Positions 1-5,906 of a stretch of DNA of 10,715 nt are shown here, one piece after another. The translations under genes and the position numbers were made by a program. Location of the stretch: positions 1 through 10,715 of the forward strand of contig URBB01000075.1 in NCBI GenBank assembly GCA_900545835.1. The letters are read 5' to 3'. Below the pieces are notes generated by a model. It was given only the letters and a program-made list of their open reading frames with translations. It was not told the origin of the DNA and did no database searches. Numbering within the stretch: the stretch's first letter is position 1; every line of letters begins with the position of its first letter. The stretch is from an uncultured Collinsella sp. GTDB lineage: Bacteria; Actinomycetota; Coriobacteriia; Coriobacteriales; Coriobacteriaceae.

Positions 1-40
1 GCTCCGGTCTCGTGGGCTCGGAGATGTGTATAAGAGACAG
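1..40. other. Nextera (Tn5) sequencing adapter, not genomic
   Basis: Positions 7-21 read GTCTCGTGGGCTCGG and 22-40 read AGATGTGTATAAGAGACAG. The latter is the 19-bp Tn5 mosaic end, and together they are the Nextera i7-side adapter. Positions 1-6 (GCTCCG) fit the last six bases of an 8-nt index whose complement appears in full at the other end of the window. An ORF running 12-224 begins in this adapter with the residues MGSEMCIRDR, a translation typical of adapter contamination, so its start is artificial. Genomic sequence begins at about 41. Confidence 0.98.
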
Positions 41-163
41 ACGTTCTAGTGAGCGCTTGCTTTGGGGTGGATCTTTCTGGGCGGTTGCCAGGGAAGATTC
101 ATCCCTTTTTTGTGCATCGAAACGGGTCAAACTTTCCGCTGAGGACCTTCGCGCAAGGGGCAG

Positions 164-194
164 TGGACAAAAAATGCCAAATATGAGTACTGTT
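164..194 (+). repeat. Left arm of inverted repeat; opens mini-ORF
   Basis: This 31-nt arm matches the reverse complement of 361-391 at 27 of 31 positions, with mismatches only at 167 and 175-177. The last 17 bases, CAAATATGAGTACTGTT, are identical in both. In the frame of the ATG at 183 the two arms translate similarly: GQKMPNMSTV here and GQKTSNMSTV in the other copy. The mini-ORF starting at 183 (or 174) ends at a TAA at 222-224, giving only 13 (or 16) residues, just before the terminator hairpin. No Shine-Dalgarno sequence precedes it. It may be a transcribed leader, a peptide gene or simply a dispersed DNA repeat. Confidence 0.75.
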
Positions 195-228
195 GCTGCG
201 TTGGTCACATATGTTTGCACATAATAAT

Positions 229-271
229 GGGCTCCTAATGAGAGTACTTCTCGTTAGGAGCCCATTTTATT
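229..271. terminator. Strong, probably bidirectional intrinsic terminator
   Basis: A 15-bp stem (229-243 with 249-263) pairs completely apart from one G-U wobble and closes on the 5-nt loop GTACT. The plus side is followed by ATTTTATT and the minus side by ATTATTAT, so it can stop transcription from either direction. It lies just after the stop of the short plus-strand ORF (224) and after the stop of the short minus-strand ORF (286), as expected for a terminator shared by two small convergent transcription units. Confidence 0.85.
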
Positions 272-285
272 AAACATTTGGGGAG

Positions 286-372
286 TTACGTCAGCTCGTG
301 CAGCTGGTCGTCATGCCTACAAGCATCAAAAATGCCCCAAATCGCTGCTACTAAAAAGGTAACAGTACTCAT
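286..372 (-). CDS. Candidate 28-residue peptide, hydrophobic N-terminal half
   Basis: On the minus strand an ATG at 372 opens a 28-codon frame ending in TAA at 286. The product starts MSTVTFLVAAIWGIF, a hydrophobic stretch that could insert in a membrane, and ends in a polar, His/Asp-rich tail (RHDDQLHELT). The start lies inside the repeat arm shared with 164-194. The shared terminator (229-271) follows the stop at a short distance. Against coding: there is no Shine-Dalgarno sequence, only an A-rich leader, and the plus-strand copy is just 13 codons long. I do not recognise the peptide. A small membrane peptide or type I toxin is conceivable; a non-coding transcribed repeat is at least as likely. 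Confidence 0.3.
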   Translation of the reverse strand: MSTVTFLVAAIWGIFDACRHDDQLHELT

Positions 373-391
373 ATTTGATGTTTTTTGACCA
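361..391 (-). repeat. Right arm of inverted repeat
   Basis: Read on the minus strand, this is the partner of 164-194 (27 of 31 identical). The identity stops abruptly at 361, three codons after the ATG, and beyond that the two copies differ. Upstream of the 31 nt the similarity also fades. The conserved block therefore covers about 19 nt of leader plus the first four codons (Met-Ser-Thr-Val) of each mini-ORF. It contains the hexamer AGTACT, which also occurs in the loop region of the hairpin between the arms (243-248). Confidence 0.75.
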
Positions 392-460
392 CAGCTATTT
401 GCAGATCACCAAGGCTACTCATTGGGGACAGACTTAAATGACTAGGTGTGGCTGCCTGGG

Positions 461-1102
461 CTAGGCTGTTAGGTCGAGTTCGTAGAGAAAGCTTTCACGC
501 GGCATGTCGTGACGGCGCTCTTCGCGGTTGGCGCGGTGCGTGGCCGTGCGCTTAAAGCCGTGCAGCTCGTAGAACTTCCACGAGCAGTTGGAATCGGTAT
601 ACAGGTGTGCGCTGGTCGCCCCGCACGAGGACAGATGTGAGATTGCGGCGTCGAGCAGCACCGATCCCACGCCCAGGCCGTGGACGTCAGGGTCGACGGC
701 GAGCAGCGTGACCTCATTGTCATGCGGCAGTGGGCTTTTCTCGAGCAGGCGGTTGTTGGTTCGAATGGTGGCGCGCACAAACGAGAGATACTCGGCGCAC
801 GACTCGGGTTCTAGCTCACGCATCTGCGACAGCAGTGTACGCTCGGTATCCATCCAATGTTCCTTAACGGTGGCGCCGGAGCTCTGTCCCGCACGCGCGA
901 GCGAAATGCCACGCGCCTGACCGTCGATTACGGCAACCTGCGAAAACGTCGATGACGAAAGGCAATAGGCGAGGTCGCACGCGGCCTCAAGGCGGTTGTA
1001 CTCATCGTTATCCGAATTGTTATGCCAAAGCTGCTGCAGAATCAGCGCGATGGCGTCGAAGTCTTCGGTATCAAACGGTCGGTAGAGAACCCGCGAGACC
1101 AT
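461..1102 (-). CDS. GNAT-family N-acetyltransferase
   Basis: This 213-residue protein is a predicted cytoplasmic acetyl-CoA-dependent acetyltransferase of the GNAT superfamily. The hallmark motif A lies at about residues 131-151: the beta-strand VTLLAVDPDV followed by HGLGVGSVLL, which fits the (Q/R)xxGx(G/A) pyrophosphate-binding loop with His in the first position. The following helix is DAAISHLSSCG, and motif B at about 171-183 (SNCSWKFYELHGF) is the usual Tyr/Gly-Phe segment near the catalytic site. The N-terminal 125 residues are long for a minimal GNAT fold and include a variable, mostly helical region, probably the acceptor-binding part. The ATG at 1102 is supported by GAAAGAGG (1107-1114) at good spacing. 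The gene is divergent from purH and stands alone. The substrate cannot be told from the sequence; small-molecule or protein acetylation are both possible. Confidence 0.88.
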   Translation of the reverse strand: MVSRVLYRPFDTEDFDAIALILQQLWHNNSDNDEYNRLEAACDLAYCLSSSTFSQVAVIDGQARGISLARAGQSSGATVKEHWMDTERTLLSQMRELEPESCAEYLSFVRATIRTNNRLLEKSPLPHDNEVTLLAVDPDVHGLGVGSVLLDAAISHLSSCGATSAHLYTDSNCSWKFYELHGFKRTATHRANREERRHDMPRESFLYELDLTA

Positions 1103-1252
1103 GGTGCCTCTTTCTTTTGCGGATGCATATCGAGCACAGTTCTACCACGCTATTGGCATCTAATTATGGTGCCCCTGTGTTCCATGAACTCACCGTGCCC
1201 ATCCCCTCCGCGCGCAAACTTTTTCTGCACATGCGCCCGTTGCGGGGTGCAT

Positions 1253-1270
1253 CGATGCGCTCGATGCGCT
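1253..1270 (+). repeat. Tandem 9-bp direct repeat in purH upstream region
   Basis: CGATGCGCT occurs twice back to back in the 265-bp space between the divergent acetyltransferase and purH genes. It is followed by an AT-rich patch (1271-1291) that would suit a promoter -10 region, although no convincing -35/-10 pair can be named. It could be a regulator site or chance. Confidence 0.3.
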
Positions 1271-1367
1271 ACATTAAATCAGTATTTTCAATGCCGCTGC
1301 GCGAGCGCTGCAGATCGACGTATCACCGACTCACAGAGCACGGCGGCGTACCAGACAGGAGGACTGC

Positions 1368-2975
1368 ATGGGATCTGATGTGAAGATCGCACGCGCGTTG
1401 ATCTCGGTTACCGATAAAACGGGTGTCGTCGATTTCGCACGGACGCTGGTCGATGACTTTGGCGTCGAGATCATCTCTACGGGCGGCACGGCTCGTGCCA
1501 TCGAGGACGCGGGCGTTCCCGTAACCCCCATCGAGGAGTTCACGGGCTATCCCGAGATGATGGACGGCCGCGTTAAGACCCTGCACCCCAAGGTTCACGG
1601 CGCGCTGCTGGCCCGCCGCGATTCCGAGCAGCACATGCAGGAGGCCGCTCAGCACGGCATTAAGCTGATCGACTTGGTCGTCGTCAACCTGTACGAGTTC
1701 GAGAAGACCGTCGCCAACCCCGAGGTCACCTTTGCGGACGCCATCGAGCACATCGACATTGGCGGTCCCTCCATGCTGCGCTCCGCCGCTAAGAACGCTG
1801 CGAGCGTTACCGTCATCTCTGACCCGGCCGACTACGACGCTGTCCTTGCCGAGATGCGCGAGACCGGCGGCTGCACCACGCTTGCCACCCGTCGTCGCCT
1901 GCAGGTGAAGGTCTACCAGACTACCGCCGCCTACGATACGGCTATCTCCCGTTGGCTTGCCGCCCAGGCAAGCGACGTGGCGGACACCTCTGCCAAGCTC
2001 GAGATTTCGCTGGAGAAGGTCGACGACCTGCGCTATGGCGAGAACCCACAGCAGAAGGCCACGGTCTATCGTTTTGCCGAGGGCTGCGAGAACACCGCGA
2101 GCTCGCAGTTCCCGCTCGTGGGCTCCGAGCAGATCCAGGGCAAGCCGCTCAGCTACAACAACTATCTGGATGCCGACGCCGCTTGGAACCTGGTCCGCGA
2201 GTTCGACGAGCCGGCCTGCGTGATCCTCAAGCACCAGAACCCCTGCGGTTCCGCCGTTGCCGAGGACATCACGGCCGCCTACGACCGCGCCTTCGCCTGC
2301 GATCCCAAGAGCGCCTTTGGCGGCATCATCGCCTGCAACCGCGAGGTTCCCTATGAGCTGGTCGAGCACTTTGCCGATCAGAACAAGCAGTTCGTCGAGG
2401 TCATCATCGCCCCGAGCTACACTGCCGAGGCGCTCGAGCGCATGGCTAAGCGCCCCAACCTGCGCGTGCTGGCCACCGGCGGCGTGGACCACGGCGCCCA
2501 GGTGGAGCTGCGCTCCATCGACGGCGGCATGCTGGTGCAGGAAGTCGACCATGTGACCGAGGATCCCGCGACCTTTACGTTCCCCACCGACCGCAAGCCC
2601 ACCGACGCCGAGATGGCCGAGCTCGAGTTTGCCTGGAAGGTCTGCAAGGGCGTTAAGTCCAACGCCATCCTGGTCTCCAAGGGTAAGGCCGGCATTGGCA
2701 TGGGCCCGGGTCAGCCTAACCGCGTTGACTCTGCGCTACTTGCCTGCGAGCGCGCCGAGGACTTCTGCGAGCGCGAGGGCGTGGAGAAGGGCGGCTTTGC
2801 CTGTGCAAGCGACGCGTTCTTCCCGTTCCGCGACAACGTCGACGTGCTTGCCGCGCACGGCGTGACCTGCATCATCCAGCCCGGCGGCTCCAAGCGCGAC
2901 GACGAAAGCATCCAGGCCTGCAACGAGCATGGCATCGCAATGGTCTTCACCGGCGCCCGCCACTTCCGCCACTAA
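1368..2975 (+). CDS. purH: Bifunctional AICAR formyltransferase / IMP cyclohydrolase
   Basis: PurH catalyses the last two steps of de novo purine synthesis: formyl transfer from 10-formyl-tetrahydrofolate to AICAR, then ring closure of FAICAR to IMP. The 535 residues are full length for the family. The N-terminal cyclohydrolase (MGS-like) domain shows STGGTAR (37-43), DGRVKTLHPKVHGALL (66-81) and IDIGGPSMLRSAAKN (129-143). The formyltransferase domain shows LRYGENPQQK (221-230), LSYNNYLDADAAW (261-273), the catalytic KHQNPCG (288-294), DPKSAFGG (312-319), the glycine-rich GIGMGPGQPNRVDS segment and the canonical C-terminal end GARHFRH. One small departure is NLYEF where most homologues have NLYPF. 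The start is fixed by AGGAGGA at 1357-1363, five bases before the ATG. The gene ends in its own terminator, so it seems to be a single-gene unit here rather than part of a purine cluster. Confidence 0.97.
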   Translation: MGSDVKIARALISVTDKTGVVDFARTLVDDFGVEIISTGGTARAIEDAGVPVTPIEEFTGYPEMMDGRVKTLHPKVHGALLARRDSEQHMQEAAQHGIKLIDLVVVNLYEFEKTVANPEVTFADAIEHIDIGGPSMLRSAAKNAASVTVISDPADYDAVLAEMRETGGCTTLATRRRLQVKVYQTTAAYDTAISRWLAAQASDVADTSAKLEISLEKVDDLRYGENPQQKATVYRFAEGCENTASSQFPLVGSEQIQGKPLSYNNYLDADAAWNLVREFDEPACVILKHQNPCGSAVAEDITAAYDRAFACDPKSAFGGIIACNREVPYELVEHFADQNKQFVEVIIAPSYTAEALERMAKRPNLRVLATGGVDHGAQVELRSIDGGMLVQEVDHVTEDPATFTFPTDRKPTDAEMAELEFAWKVCKGVKSNAILVSKGKAGIGMGPGQPNRVDSALLACERAEDFCEREGVEKGGFACASDAFFPFRDNVDVLAAHGVTCIIQPGGSKRDDESIQACNEHGIAMVFTGARHFRH

Positions 2976-3004
2976 GTTCCGCCCTGGGACAAAATAATCT
3001 CTGC

Positions 3005-3040
3005 AAAAGACGGTCGCTCCGTTTGGAGGGCCGTCTTTTT
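3005..3040 (+). terminator. Intrinsic terminator of purH
   Basis: AAAGACGG (3006-3013) pairs with CCGTCTTT (3031-3038). A further CTCC/GGAG pairing sits above a small internal loop, and a GTTT loop closes it. The stem ends directly in a run of T. It lies 30 bases after the purH stop. The next gene begins only 16 bases downstream. Confidence 0.85.
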
Positions 3041-3056
3041 GGTATAAGAGGACGGA

Positions 3057-3788
3057 ATGACTAACACGAAAGGTATGACCATGCCCCAGATTGATGATGC
3101 CGAGCTGTTTGGCAATGCCGAGGATCAGCGTGCGTACGAGGACTTTTGCGCCAATCAGGAGGCGGTCGAGAAGTTTACGCTCGACAAGCCCGCGCTTGTC
3201 TGCCGTTGGCGCATGTCCAATAAAAAGGTGCCCATGCTCAACCGCCACATTCGCGCACTGTCCGAGCGCCTGGTGCAGGGCGAGCCGCTTACCCATAACA
3301 TGCTCAGCTGGGCCAAACAGCACGTTGAGTGGTCGCTTGCCGAGGGCGATTACACTGCGCACGACGGCGTACTCATGCTGGTGATCGACATCAACGGCAA
3401 CGCCGCCATGACGGTGGGGGAGTACGAGCCGCTCGCCGATACGTCGGCCAAGGCGCTGCGTGCCCGTTCCGCCGAGGCCCGCTCCGAGGCCGACGAGACC
3501 GGCGTGGCGCCCGAGTTGCTCGCCGCCGTCAACAACGGCGAGCTTGCCTTTGTGGCGCCGGCGGACGAGTGCCTGTGCGGCACGGCGACGCTCATCGAGC
3601 AGCTCGCCCAGACAAAGGGCATCCCGGTCACGCGCGTAGACATTCCCGCGCAACTCAAGGGCGCGCTGTTCCTGGTGAGCGACGAGCACGGCGTGGTTCC
3701 CGCAACCGAGACGGACGCTGCGGAGGCCGACGCCGCCACGGTCGCCTTCTTCGCCGAAGGCTACGAAAAGCTCCGTGCCCGCCGCTAA
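3057..3788 (+). CDS. Uncharacterised 243-residue protein
   Basis: I do not recognise this protein with confidence. It is soluble, acidic and alanine-rich, with no signal peptide or membrane segment. Some stretches recall the fold of class IV PLP-dependent aminotransferases (branched-chain aminotransferase / aminodeoxychorismate lyase type): LNRHIRALSERL (about 61-72) resembles the L-x-x-H-x-x-R-L helix. DECLCGTATLIEQL (about 177-190) sits where class IV enzymes have their (T/G)-G-T-A segment, and a hydrophobic strand-like VLMLVIDINGN precedes it. I cannot place the catalytic lysine, so this may be an inactive or highly diverged relative; this is a guess from pattern only. The ATG at 3057 is chosen because AAGAGGA (3046-3052) precedes it. 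An alternative ATG at 3075 with AAAGG upstream would remove six residues. It lies between the purH terminator and a two-component system, in the same direction as both. Confidence 0.8.
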   Translation: MTNTKGMTMPQIDDAELFGNAEDQRAYEDFCANQEAVEKFTLDKPALVCRWRMSNKKVPMLNRHIRALSERLVQGEPLTHNMLSWAKQHVEWSLAEGDYTAHDGVLMLVIDINGNAAMTVGEYEPLADTSAKALRARSAEARSEADETGVAPELLAAVNNGELAFVAPADECLCGTATLIEQLAQTKGIPVTRVDIPAQLKGALFLVSDEHGVVPATETDAAEADAATVAFFAEGYEKLRARR

Positions 3789-3805
3789 ATGATGTTTCTG
3801 GGACG

Positions 3806-3830
3806 GGGATTAAAAACTCATTTAATTCCC
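3806..3830. repeat. Hairpin after the uncharacterised gene
   Basis: GGGATTAAA (3806-3814) and TTTAATTCCC (3821-3830) form a stem with one bulged base around a 6-nt loop. No T-run follows on either strand, so it is not a classic intrinsic terminator. It may still stabilise the 3' end of the upstream transcript. Confidence 0.5.
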
Positions 3831-3839
3831 GTGCTCGTC

Positions 3840-3869
3840 GCGAGCGAGAGGCAAGCCTCTGCCACTCGC
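3840..3869. repeat. Second hairpin upstream of the response regulator
   Basis: AGAGGC (3847-3852) pairs with GCCTCT (3855-3860) across a 2-nt gap, enclosed by an outer GCGAG (3840-3844) and CTCGC (3865-3869) pair. The small palindrome GAACAGTTC starts just after it, at 3870-3878. The role is unknown; a regulator site in the promoter region of the two-component operon is possible. Confidence 0.4.
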
Positions 3870-3961
3870 GAACAGTTCTGTCACTTTGGTGCCGCGTGAG
3901 GCGCGTATCTGCGGATCCGCGGTCATAATGGGGCAAGACAACCAAGAGGGGGGCGGAATCC

Positions 3962-4633
3962 ATGGCGCTAATCTATATCGTTGAGGACGACGAGCCCATT
4001 CGTCGTGAGCTTATCGACATCCTTGCCCGCGCCGGGTTTGAAATCGAGGCCTGCGAATCGTTTGAGCATGTCTCGCGCGATATTCTCGCCGCCGCGCCCG
4101 ACCTGGTGCTGCTCGACCTGACGCTTCCCGTCAAGGACGGCCAGCATATCTGCCACGAGGTTCGCCGCGAATCCGAGGTTCCCATCATCGTCCTCACGTC
4201 GCGCACGACCGAGATCGACGAGGTCGTGGCCATGACGCTCGGCGCGGACGACTTTGTTCCCAAGCCCTACAGCGCCCGTGTGCTCGTGGCGCGCATCAAT
4301 GCCTTGCTGCGTCGCACCGCGGCGGCGGGCGAGCGCAGCACGCTCGTCCACAAGGGACTGGAGCTCGACCTCGCACGCTCCATGGTCACCAACACGCAAA
4401 CGGGCACCAGCACCGAGCTCACAAAAAACGAACTGCGTATTCTCTCGCTGCTTCTGAGCCGCGCGGGCAAGATTGTTTCGCGCTCGGCCATCATGCAGAA
4501 TCTGTGGGACTCCGACGCCTTCGTGGACGACAATACGCTTACCGTCAACATCAACCGCCTGCGCACCACGCTCGAAAAAATCGGCATCAAGGGGTATTTG
4601 ACGACGCACCGCGGCCAAGGCTATTCGGTCTAG
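3962..4633 (+). CDS. OmpR-family DNA-binding response regulator
   Basis: The 223 residues are a complete receiver plus winged-helix regulator. Receiver domain (1-115): acidic pocket EDD at 8-10, phospho-acceptor Asp52 in LLDLTLP, the switch Thr79 in IIVLTS and the conserved Lys101 in PKPYS. The output domain (about 127-223) is of trans-activation (OmpR/PhoB) type, with the recognition helix in DDNTLTVNINRLRTTLEKIG (189-208) and the terminal wing THRGQGYSV. The DNTLTVNINRLR pattern is typical of regulators paired with BceS/GraS kinases, and the kinase gene follows at once. A G-rich ribosome site (3946-3953) supports the ATG. Phosphorylated by the kinase, it would bind target promoters; its targets are not evident in this window. 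Confidence 0.95.
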   Translation: MALIYIVEDDEPIRRELIDILARAGFEIEACESFEHVSRDILAAAPDLVLLDLTLPVKDGQHICHEVRRESEVPIIVLTSRTTEIDEVVAMTLGADDFVPKPYSARVLVARINALLRRTAAAGERSTLVHKGLELDLARSMVTNTQTGTSTELTKNELRILSLLLSRAGKIVSRSAIMQNLWDSDAFVDDNTLTVNINRLRTTLEKIGIKGYLTTHRGQGYSV

Positions 4634-4642
4634 GGGCCGGCT

Positions 4643-5686
4643 GTGTCGTTTGCCAAGTTCTTTAAAGACGCGCTGCTTCCCGTCGCCGTGTGGACGTGCG
4701 GCGTGCTGCTGAGCTGCTTTGTGCTGACGGTCGCCGGTGCTTCGGCATCAATCGTGGTCGTGGCGGTCGGCGTGTCCTTTATCTTTGGTATGCTCGGCAT
4801 CGTGATCGAGTACGCGCGCCGTCGTCGTTTTCTGCGCCAGCTGGAGCGTGCGGCCGAGGAGCTCGAGAGTCCCGCATGGGTGCAGGAGATGGTGCAATGC
4901 CCGACCTATGCCGAGGGCGAGCTCGAGTACGAGGTCTTGCGCCGGGTGGGCAAAGCCGCTTGCGACGAGGTTGCCGAAGGCCGGCGTCAGACCGATGACT
5001 ATCGCGACTATATCGAGAGCTGGGTCCACGAGGCCAAGCTGCCCCTGGCGGCGGCTCACCTGATTTTGGAAAACCTGGATGGCAGCGAAGACGACCTGTC
5101 GCGCGTGGATGACCTGGGCCGTGAGCTGACTCGCGTGGAGCGCTATATCGACCAGGCGCTGTACTACGCGCGCTCGGAAGTCGTGGAGCGGGACTACCTG
5201 ATTCGCCGCTGGGATCTCAAGACCTTGGTGACGGGCGCGATTAAAGCCAACGCGCGCGAGCTCATCGCGGCGCACGTGGCCCCGGTGTGCGAGAACCTCG
5301 ACTTCGAGGTCTTTACCGACGAGAAGTGGCTCGAGTTTATTCTGGGCCAGCTTATTCAGAACAGTATTAAATATGCGCGCGAGGACGGCGCGAAGATCGT
5401 GTTTTCGGGCGCGTTGCTGGACGAGGGTCTGGCGAGCGAACGCATCGAGCTCACCGTCGCAGACAACGGCTGCGGCGTGAGCGCGGCCGACCTGCCGCGC
5501 GTGTTCGAGAAGGGCTTTACCGGCGATAACGGCCGCACCACCAAGCGCGCAACGGGCATCGGCCTCTACCTGGTGGCGCGTCTGTGCTCCAAGATGGGCA
5601 TCGACGTCACCGCGGCATCCGAGCCCGGCGAAGGCTTCGTCGTAACATTCGCCTTCTCAACCAACAAGTTCCAGTATTTCGAGTAA
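4643..5686 (+). CDS. Intramembrane-sensing histidine kinase, BceS/GraS-like
   Basis: This 347-residue membrane kinase starts at GTG, nine bases after the regulator stop, so the two genes are co-transcribed. Two membrane segments (about 10-30 and 36-57) are separated by only about five residues, the layout of intramembrane-sensing kinases, which have almost no extracellular sensor. After a linker (60-115) comes the dimerisation helix YIESWVHEAKLPLAA with phospho-acceptor His129. The ATP-binding domain has the N box QLIQNSIKYA (Asn240), the G1 box DNGCGV (274-279), the F box RVFEKGFTG and the G2 box ATGIGLYL (303-310). All catalytic elements are intact. One notable change is Leu133 where HisKA kinases generally have Thr (HExKTP). 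Relatives respond to peptide antibiotics such as bacitracin through a BceAB-type ABC transporter, which is absent from this window. The signal is therefore unknown. Confidence 0.93.
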   Translation: MSFAKFFKDALLPVAVWTCGVLLSCFVLTVAGASASIVVVAVGVSFIFGMLGIVIEYARRRRFLRQLERAAEELESPAWVQEMVQCPTYAEGELEYEVLRRVGKAACDEVAEGRRQTDDYRDYIESWVHEAKLPLAAAHLILENLDGSEDDLSRVDDLGRELTRVERYIDQALYYARSEVVERDYLIRRWDLKTLVTGAIKANARELIAAHVAPVCENLDFEVFTDEKWLEFILGQLIQNSIKYAREDGAKIVFSGALLDEGLASERIELTVADNGCGVSAADLPRVFEKGFTGDNGRTTKRATGIGLYLVARLCSKMGIDVTAASEPGEGFVVTFAFSTNKFQYFE

Positions 5687-5707
5687 CGCACGCGGCAGGC
5701 GTCCGCC

Positions 5708-5745
5708 CAAACAAAAACGTGCCGCCTCAAACAAAACGTGCCGCC
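5708..5745 (+). repeat. Tandem direct repeat of 18-19 bp
   Basis: CAAACAAAAACGTGCCGCC (5708-5726) is repeated as CAAACAAAACGTGCCGCC (5728-5745), one A shorter. The second copy supplies the left arm of the terminator hairpin and, on the minus strand, its T-rich tail. The first copy duplicates both parts and could pair with the same right arm. Confidence 0.85.
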
Positions 5746-5775
5746 CCAAATGGGGCGGCACGCCATCTTTTATCA
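5737..5775. terminator. Bidirectional terminator between kinase and uspA
   Basis: An uninterrupted 11-bp GC-rich stem (5737-5747 with 5752-5762) closes on an AAAT loop. On the plus strand it is followed by CCATCTTTTAT, and on the minus strand immediately by TTTTGTTTG. It lies between the convergent kinase (stop 5686) and universal stress protein (stop 5907) genes and can serve both, with the better tail on the minus strand. Confidence 0.88.
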
Positions 5776-5802
5776 GCCAACTCGCTGAAGTATGGTGACG
5801 AA

Positions 5803-5893
5803 GGCGCAAGGCCGGGAGGGGTTATCTAAGCCGACATCCCGCAGCCGCGAAGCGGCGAGGACGTCGGCGTGATAACCCCGCAGGCCTTGCGCC
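5803..5893. repeat. 91-nt imperfect palindrome next to the uspA stop
   Basis: Nested complementary segments run inward: 5803-5813 with 5883-5893 (11 bp), 5818-5826 with 5871-5879 (9 bp), 5830-5839 with 5859-5868 (10 positions, one mismatch) and 5844-5848 with 5852-5856 around a GAA loop. The interruptions are only 2-6 bases on each side. No T-run borders it, so it is not a usual terminator. It starts about 40 bases after the hairpin at 5737-5762 and ends 13 bases before the uspA stop codon. A structured 3' end, a REP-type repeat or a small miniature element are all possible. Confidence 0.8.
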
Positions 5894-5906
5894 GGCGGGA
5901 AGGAAC

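Larger units (their letters stand above)
41..460. other. Gene-poor, AT-richer intergenic stretch with repeats
   Basis: No conventional gene is visible in these 420 bases, and the base composition is clearly less GC-rich than in the flanking genes. The stretch contains an inverted pair of 31-nt repeats (164-194 and 361-391), each leading into a short ORF, and a strong hairpin terminator between them (229-271). The left part (41-163) keeps one plus-strand frame open, but I recognise nothing in its translation and it has no start of its own outside the adapter. The right part (392-460), downstream of the minus-strand acetyltransferase stop, shows no clear hairpin or promoter. Confidence 0.7.

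Noticed and set aside
12..224. Plus-strand ORF of 70 residues at the left end
   Set aside because: It starts inside the Nextera adapter and has no genomic start before 174. Only the last 13-16 codons belong to the repeat-associated mini-ORF.
952..1383. Plus-strand frames spanning the acetyltransferase start and the purH upstream region
   Set aside because: They overlap a well-supported minus-strand gene and the purH ribosome site, and the translation has no recognisable features.
1323..2552. Minus-strand open frame of 409 residues
   Set aside because: It is antisense to purH, whose motifs are complete. The product is low-complexity Gly/Leu/Asp-rich with no recognisable family.
2736..3689. 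Minus-strand open frame of 317 residues
   Set aside because: It overlaps the end of purH, its terminator and most of the next gene on the opposite strand. It has no domain and no ribosome site.
3924..3929. CATAAT as a -10 box for the two-component operon
   Set aside because: No acceptable -35 hexamer occurs 16-19 bases upstream, so the match alone is too weak to annotate.
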